A stretch of 64,000 nucleotides of DNA, taken from Microbacterium ureisolvens (lineage in GTDB: Bacteria; Actinomycetota; Actinomycetes; Actinomycetales; Microbacteriaceae). Position numbers and translations under genes: made by a program. Shown here piece by piece: positions 60,482-64,000 of the stretch. The stretch is from NCBI RefSeq assembly GCF_015278315.1, contig NZ_JADIJE010000006.1, positions 1-64,000 of the forward strand, in the 5' to 3' direction. Numbering within the stretch: position 1 is the stretch's first letter; the number at the start of each line of letters is the position of its first letter. The notes under the pieces are model-generated. The model made no database searches. It saw nothing but the letters and a program-made list of their open reading frames with translations, and was not told the DNA's origin.

Positions 60482-62359
60482 ATGGCCCTTGCCGACATCT
60501 TCACCCGAACCGAAGGCTCTTCCGCGCGTCCCACCGTCACCCGGACGTACGGTGAGCTGCCGGCCGTTCAGGGCGAGGGCATGGCTGCGCTGCGGGCATG
60601 GGTCGACGAGATCGCCGCGCTGACCCAGCCGGCTCGCGTCCACTGGATCGAGGGATCGCGCGCCGAGAACGACGCGCTGCTGCGCGAGATGGTCGACGAG
60701 GGCAAGCTCATCAAGCTCAACCCCGAATGGCGCCCGGGCTCGTACCTCGCGCGCTCGCACCCGAGCGACGTCGCGCGCACCGAGGCGCGCACCTTCATCG
60801 CCTCCGAGCGCGAGGAGGACGCCGGGCCCACCAACAACTGGGTCGCTCCCGACGAGATCCGCGCCACGATCACCCCGCTGTTCGAGGGGTCGATGAAGGG
60901 CCGAACGATGTACGTCGTGCCGTTCTCGATGGGCCCGGTCGGCGGCCCCCTCTCGCACATCGGCGTCCAGGTCACCGACAGCGCGTACGCGGTCACCTCG
61001 ATCGGCATCATGACGCGCGTCGGCACCGAGGTGCTGCGCGAGATCGCCGGCGGCGCGCCGTGGGTCAAGACGGTGCACTCGGTGGGCGCCCCGCTTCAGC
61101 CGGGCGAACAGGACGTCGCCTGGCCCTGCAACGACGAGAAGTACATCGTGCACTTCCCCGACACGCTCGAGGTGTGGTCGTACGGCTCGGGCTACGGCGG
61201 CAACGCGATCCTCGCCAAGAAGTGCTTCGCGCTGCGCATCGCCTCGGTCATCGGCCGCGACGAGGGGTGGCTCGCCGAGCACATGCTCCTGATCCGCGTG
61301 ATCGACCCGGCCGGCCGCGCCTACCACCTGGCGGCGGCGTTCCCGTCGGCCTGCGGCAAGACGAACCTCGCGATGCTGCGCCCCACGATCCCCGGCTGGC
61401 GCGTCGAGACGCTCGGCGACGACATCGCGTGGCTGCGTCCGGGCGAGGACGGGCGCCTGTGGGCCATCAACCCCGAGGCCGGCTTCTTCGGCGTCGCGCC
61501 CGGCACAGGCCAGTCGACGAACGTCACGGCCGTCGAGACGCTGTGGGGCAACACGATCTTCACCAACGTCGCGCTGCGCCCGGACGGCGACGTCTGGTGG
61601 GAAGGCCTCACCGACGAGCCGCCGGCGGAGCTCACCGACTGGGAGGGGAAGCCCTGGACCCCGGCATCCGGTCGTCCCGCCGCGCACCCGAATTCGCGCT
61701 TCACCGTCGCCGCTGCGCAGTGCCCCCAGATCGCCGGCGACTGGGACGCCCCGCAGGGCGTGCCGCTGGACGCGATCCTGTTCGGCGGACGCCGCGCCAC
61801 CAACGTGCCGCTGGTCGTGGAGGCCACCGACTGGACCCACGGCGTCTTCATGGGCTCGAACATCTCGTCGGAGAAGACGGCGGCCCAGGAAGGCACGGTC
61901 GGCGAGCTGCGCCGCGACCCGTTCGCGATGCTCCCGTTCTGCGGCTACAACATGGCGGACTACTTCGCCCACTGGCTGAAGGTCGGGCAGAAGCTGCGCT
62001 TCGACCGGGCCCCGCGCGTCTTCCAGGTCAACTGGTTCCGCAAGGGTGCCGACGGCCGTTTCCTCTGGCCGGGGTTCGGCGACAACTCGCGCGTCATCGA
62101 CTGGATCATCCGCCGCATCGAGGGCGAGGTCGGCGCGGTCGACAGCCCGATCGGCCGGCTGCCCGAGCCCTCGGACCTCGACCTCGACGGCATCGAGGTG
62201 TCGCAGGCCGACCTCGACGAGCTGTTCGCTGTCGACCCGCAGCTGTGGCTGCGCGAGGCCGACCTGACCGAGGAGTTCTACCGCACGTTCGATGGGCGCG
62301 TGCCCGCACCGCTGTGGGCCGAACTCGCCGCGCTGCGCTACCGCCTCCAGCGCGCCTGA
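60482..62359 (+). CDS. pckG: Phosphoenolpyruvate carboxykinase (GTP)
   Basis: 625 residues, standard for GTP-dependent PEPCK, the gluconeogenic step from oxaloacetate to PEP. The P-loop is [10 protein letters not shown] with Cys291 and Lys293, matching the essential Cys288/Lys290 region of the animal enzyme. [12 protein letters not shown] and the [12 protein letters not shown] motif are also conserved. GAGGAG lies 8 bases before the ATG. Growth on aromatics that yield TCA intermediates (the hpa and paa products) requires this enzyme. Confidence 0.97.
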   Translation: MALADIFTRTEGSSARPTVTRTYGELPAVQGEGMAALRAWVDEIAALTQPARVHWIEGSRAENDALLREMVDEGKLIKLNPEWRPGSYLARSHPSDVARTEARTFIASEREEDAGPTNNWVAPDEIRATITPLFEGSMKGRTMYVVPFSMGPVGGPLSHIGVQVTDSAYAVTSIGIMTRVGTEVLREIAGGAPWVKTVHSVGAPLQPGEQDVAWPCNDEKYIVHFPDTLEVWSYGSGYGGNAILAKKCFALRIASVIGRDEGWLAEHMLLIRVIDPAGRAYHLAAAFPSACGKTNLAMLRPTIPGWRVETLGDDIAWLRPGEDGRLWAINPEAGFFGVAPGTGQSTNVTAVETLWGNTIFTNVALRPDGDVWWEGLTDEPPAELTDWEGKPWTPASGRPAAHPNSRFTVAAAQCPQIAGDWDAPQGVPLDAILFGGRRATNVPLVVEATDWTHGVFMGSNISSEKTAAQEGTVGELRRDPFAMLPFCGYNMADYFAHWLKVGQKLRFDRAPRVFQVNWFRKGADGRFLWPGFGDNSRVIDWIIRRIEGEVGAVDSPIGRLPEPSDLDLDGIEVSQADLDELFAVDPQLWLREADLTEEFYRTFDGRVPAPLWAELAALRYRLQRA

Positions 62360-62409
62360 ACCCGCCGGCCGGCCGGTGATCCGGCCGAGCGAGGCCCCCT
62401 GCAGGGGAC

Positions 62410-62450
62410 GGATGCCTCGACCCGCGTCTTCGCAGCGGGTCGAGGCATCC
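62410..62450. terminator. Bidirectional hairpin between pckG and the ABC gene
   Basis: 16-bp perfect stem (62410-62425 with 62435-62450) and a 9-base loop between convergent genes. Confidence 0.88.
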
Positions 62451-62474
62451 TCGTTCACGGGTGCCGACGCCCGG

Positions 62475-64000
62475 TCAGACCAGCAGCTGGTGCTTCGCGA
62501 GGTCGCGGTAGAGCGGTGTCGACTGAACGAGCTCGGAGTGGGTGCCCTGGCCGACGACCCGGCCGTGCTCCATGACGACGATGTGGTCGCTGTCGACGAC
62601 GGTCGACAGGCGGTGCGCGATCACGATGAGCGTGCGGCCGGCGGCGACGGCGTCGATCGCCTCGCGCATCCGCTGCTCGTTGAGCCCGTCGAGGGACGAC
62701 GTCGACTCGTCGAGCAGCAGGATCGGCGGAGCGGCGAGCAGAGCGCGCGCAATCGCGAGGCGCTGGCGCTCGCCGCCCGACAGCATGACCCCCGCCTCGC
62801 CGACCGGGGCGTCGACGCCGAGCGGGTTGCGATCGAGGACGTCGCCGAGATTCACCGCGCGGAGCACCGCTTCGCATTCGGCATCCGACGCCTCGGGCGA
62901 GGCGAGACGCAGGTTGTCGCCGATCGTCCCGGCCAGGGTCGGGGCGTCCTGCTCGACGTAGCCGAGCTGCGCGCGGAGCTGGTCGCGGTCCAGGCCGCGC
63001 ACATCGGTGCCGTCCAGGAGGATCGCGCCGTCGGTCGGGTCGTAGAAGCGCTCGATGAGGGCGAGGGTGGTGCTCTTGCCGGCCCCCGAAGGACCCACGA
63101 GCGCGACGCGTGCGCCTCGGGGCACCGAGAACGACACGCCCCGCAGCACCTCCGCATCGACGGGGACGGATGCCGCGGCATCCGTCATCCCGCCCCCCTC
63201 TGCCGCGAGGTCGCCGAGCACGATGGTGGAGGTGGCGACGTGGGCGCTCTCGAGCACGGCCAGCGCCTCGGACTCGGCCTTGCGGCGAGCGGCGACGACG
63301 TTCTCGGGGTAGCGGAAGCGCACGTCGCGGAACTCGATGGCGGGTGCCTCCTCGGCTTCGAGTCGCGCACTGTGGGCATTCCGGGCGTCGGATTCCGCCA
63401 CGTGCGCGACTTGACTCCCGGACGCCTGCGCACGCGCCGCGATGGCGGCGTCGTCCTGCGCCTCGGTGGGGAGGTCGAGCACCTCCTGGATGCGCCCGAG
63501 GGCGCCGAGGGCCTGGCTCACCGACGTGATCGCGCCGAAGAACGAGCCGAGCGGGGCGATGAGCATGAAGAGGAACATGATGAAGGTCACGAGGCTCGCG
63601 ATCGACAGCGCGCCGGTGGCGACGCGGAAGCCGCCCAGACCGATCACCACGAGGAGTGACACCTGCAGCGCGACGTTCGCGATCGGCACCACGAGCGCCG
63701 ACACCTTGGCGATGCGCACGCCGACGTCGTAGGCCTCGGTCGCCTGGGCCGTGACCGCGTCGACCTCGCGTGCCGTCGCACCCGACGCGCGCACGGTGCG
63801 GATCGAGCCCACCGCGCGTTCGACGCCCGAGGCGAGCGCGCCGACCTTCTCCTGCTGCTCCGTCGACGCCGCGCGGATGCGGCCGCTCAGCAGCACGACG
63901 CCCAGCACCGAGACGCCGATCACGAGCACGATGATCGCGAGCAGCACCGGGTCGATGATCGCCATGGCGACGAGCGCGCCGGCGAACAGCAGCCCGTTGC
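62475..64000 (-). CDS. ABC exporter, fused permease and ATPase (5' end beyond window)
   Basis: At least 508 residues are in the window. The frame stays open to base 64000 with membrane-like codons before the first Met (NGLLFAGALVA), so the true start is outside. Several membrane helices precede the ATPase with Walker A (GPSGAGKST), the signature LSGGERQRL and Walker B (ILLLDES). A linker of about 60 residues rich in Ala and Glu (around residues 170-235) separates the halves and is longer than usual. It is a homo- or heterodimeric exporter of unknown cargo. Confidence 0.9.
   Translation of the reverse strand, partial: NGLLFAGALVAMAIIDPVLLAIIVLVIGVSVLGVVLLSGRIRAASTEQQEKVGALASGVERAVGSIRTVRASGATAREVDAVTAQATEAYDVGVRIAKVSALVVPIANVALQVSLLVVIGLGGFRVATGALSIASLVTFIMFLFMLIAPLGSFFGAITSVSQALGALGRIQEVLDLPTEAQDDAAIAARAQASGSQVAHVAESDARNAHSARLEAEEAPAIEFRDVRFRYPENVVAARRKAESEALAVLESAHVATSTIVLGDLAAEGGGMTDAAASVPVDAEVLRGVSFSVPRGARVALVGPSGAGKSTTLALIERFYDPTDGAILLDGTDVRGLDRDQLRAQLGYVEQDAPTLAGTIGDNLRLASPEASDAECEAVLRAVNLGDVLDRNPLGVDAPVGEAGVMLSGGERQRLAIARALLAAPPILLLDESTSSLDGLNEQRMREAIDAVAAGRTLIVIAHRLSTVVDSDHIVVMEHGRVVGQGTHSELVQSTPLYRDLAKHQLLV

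Overview
The window is a high-GC (about 70%) chromosomal segment whose gene content and style point to a Microbacteriaceae actinobacterium, most likely Microbacterium or a close relative. Pointers are the monomeric NADP isocitrate dehydrogenase, GTP-type PEP carboxykinase next to a RamB-like regulator, many GTG starts, dense ATGA/GTGA overlaps, hairpin terminators without U tracts, and frequent GGATGCC/GGCATCC words. The genus is inference; no rRNA is present to prove it. I see no tRNA, rRNA, CRISPR, insertion sequence or prophage.

Layout. 0.2-7.8 kb: an AbiEi/DUF559-like protein, an acetyl esterase, a GNAT protein, icd, and a large membrane L,D-transpeptidase. 8.0-14.4 kb: an amino-sugar locus in one direction (ROK repressor, lipoprotein binding protein, two permeases, ROK kinase, NagB). 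It is complemented at 18.7-21.4 kb on the other strand by a secreted GH20 hexosaminidase and NagA. Together these would import chitin-derived sugars, phosphorylate and deacetylate them, and deaminate them to fructose-6-phosphate. Between them lie a FAD-linked oxidase, a small membrane protein and an ECF sigma factor fused to an anti-sigma-like zinc finger and membrane tail. 21.5-25.4 kb: a secreted ScyD-like propeller and a one-carbon pair, glyA (behind a ZTP riboswitch) and folD. 25.4-29.7 kb: a MarR/oxidoreductase pair, an ECF42-type sigma factor with its DGPF (YciI) partner, a membrane protein and a transglutaminase-like protein.

29.9-54.3 kb is an aromatic catabolic region. First comes a homoprotocatechuate meta-cleavage operon on the minus strand (FAH-RraA fusion, GntR, hpaE, hpaD, hpaH, hpaI) with a divergent MFS symporter. 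Next is the phenylacetyl-CoA block: a TetR/PaaR-like repressor, an enoyl-CoA hydratase, paaH, paaZ, paaI, then paaABCDE and paaG. Two near-identical PaaR-type operators sit ahead of its two transcription units. Then come a ThDP enzyme, a NIPSNAP protein, an alpha/beta hydrolase, an IclR regulator and a divergent MobA-like flavin hydroxylase, followed by an aldehyde dehydrogenase. paaK, paaJ and hpaBC are not in the window. 56-64 kb holds small accessory genes, a RamB-like regulator divergent from pckG, and an ABC exporter cut by the window edge.

The most unusual signal is repeat biology. REP-like palindromes occur between hpa genes, and also inside reading frames: at the N-termini of paaC, paaD and paaE, and in the linker of the FAH-RraA fusion. 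A second set of intergenic sites shares no sequence but has a similar shape: long interrupted inverted repeats, several of them with nested arms.
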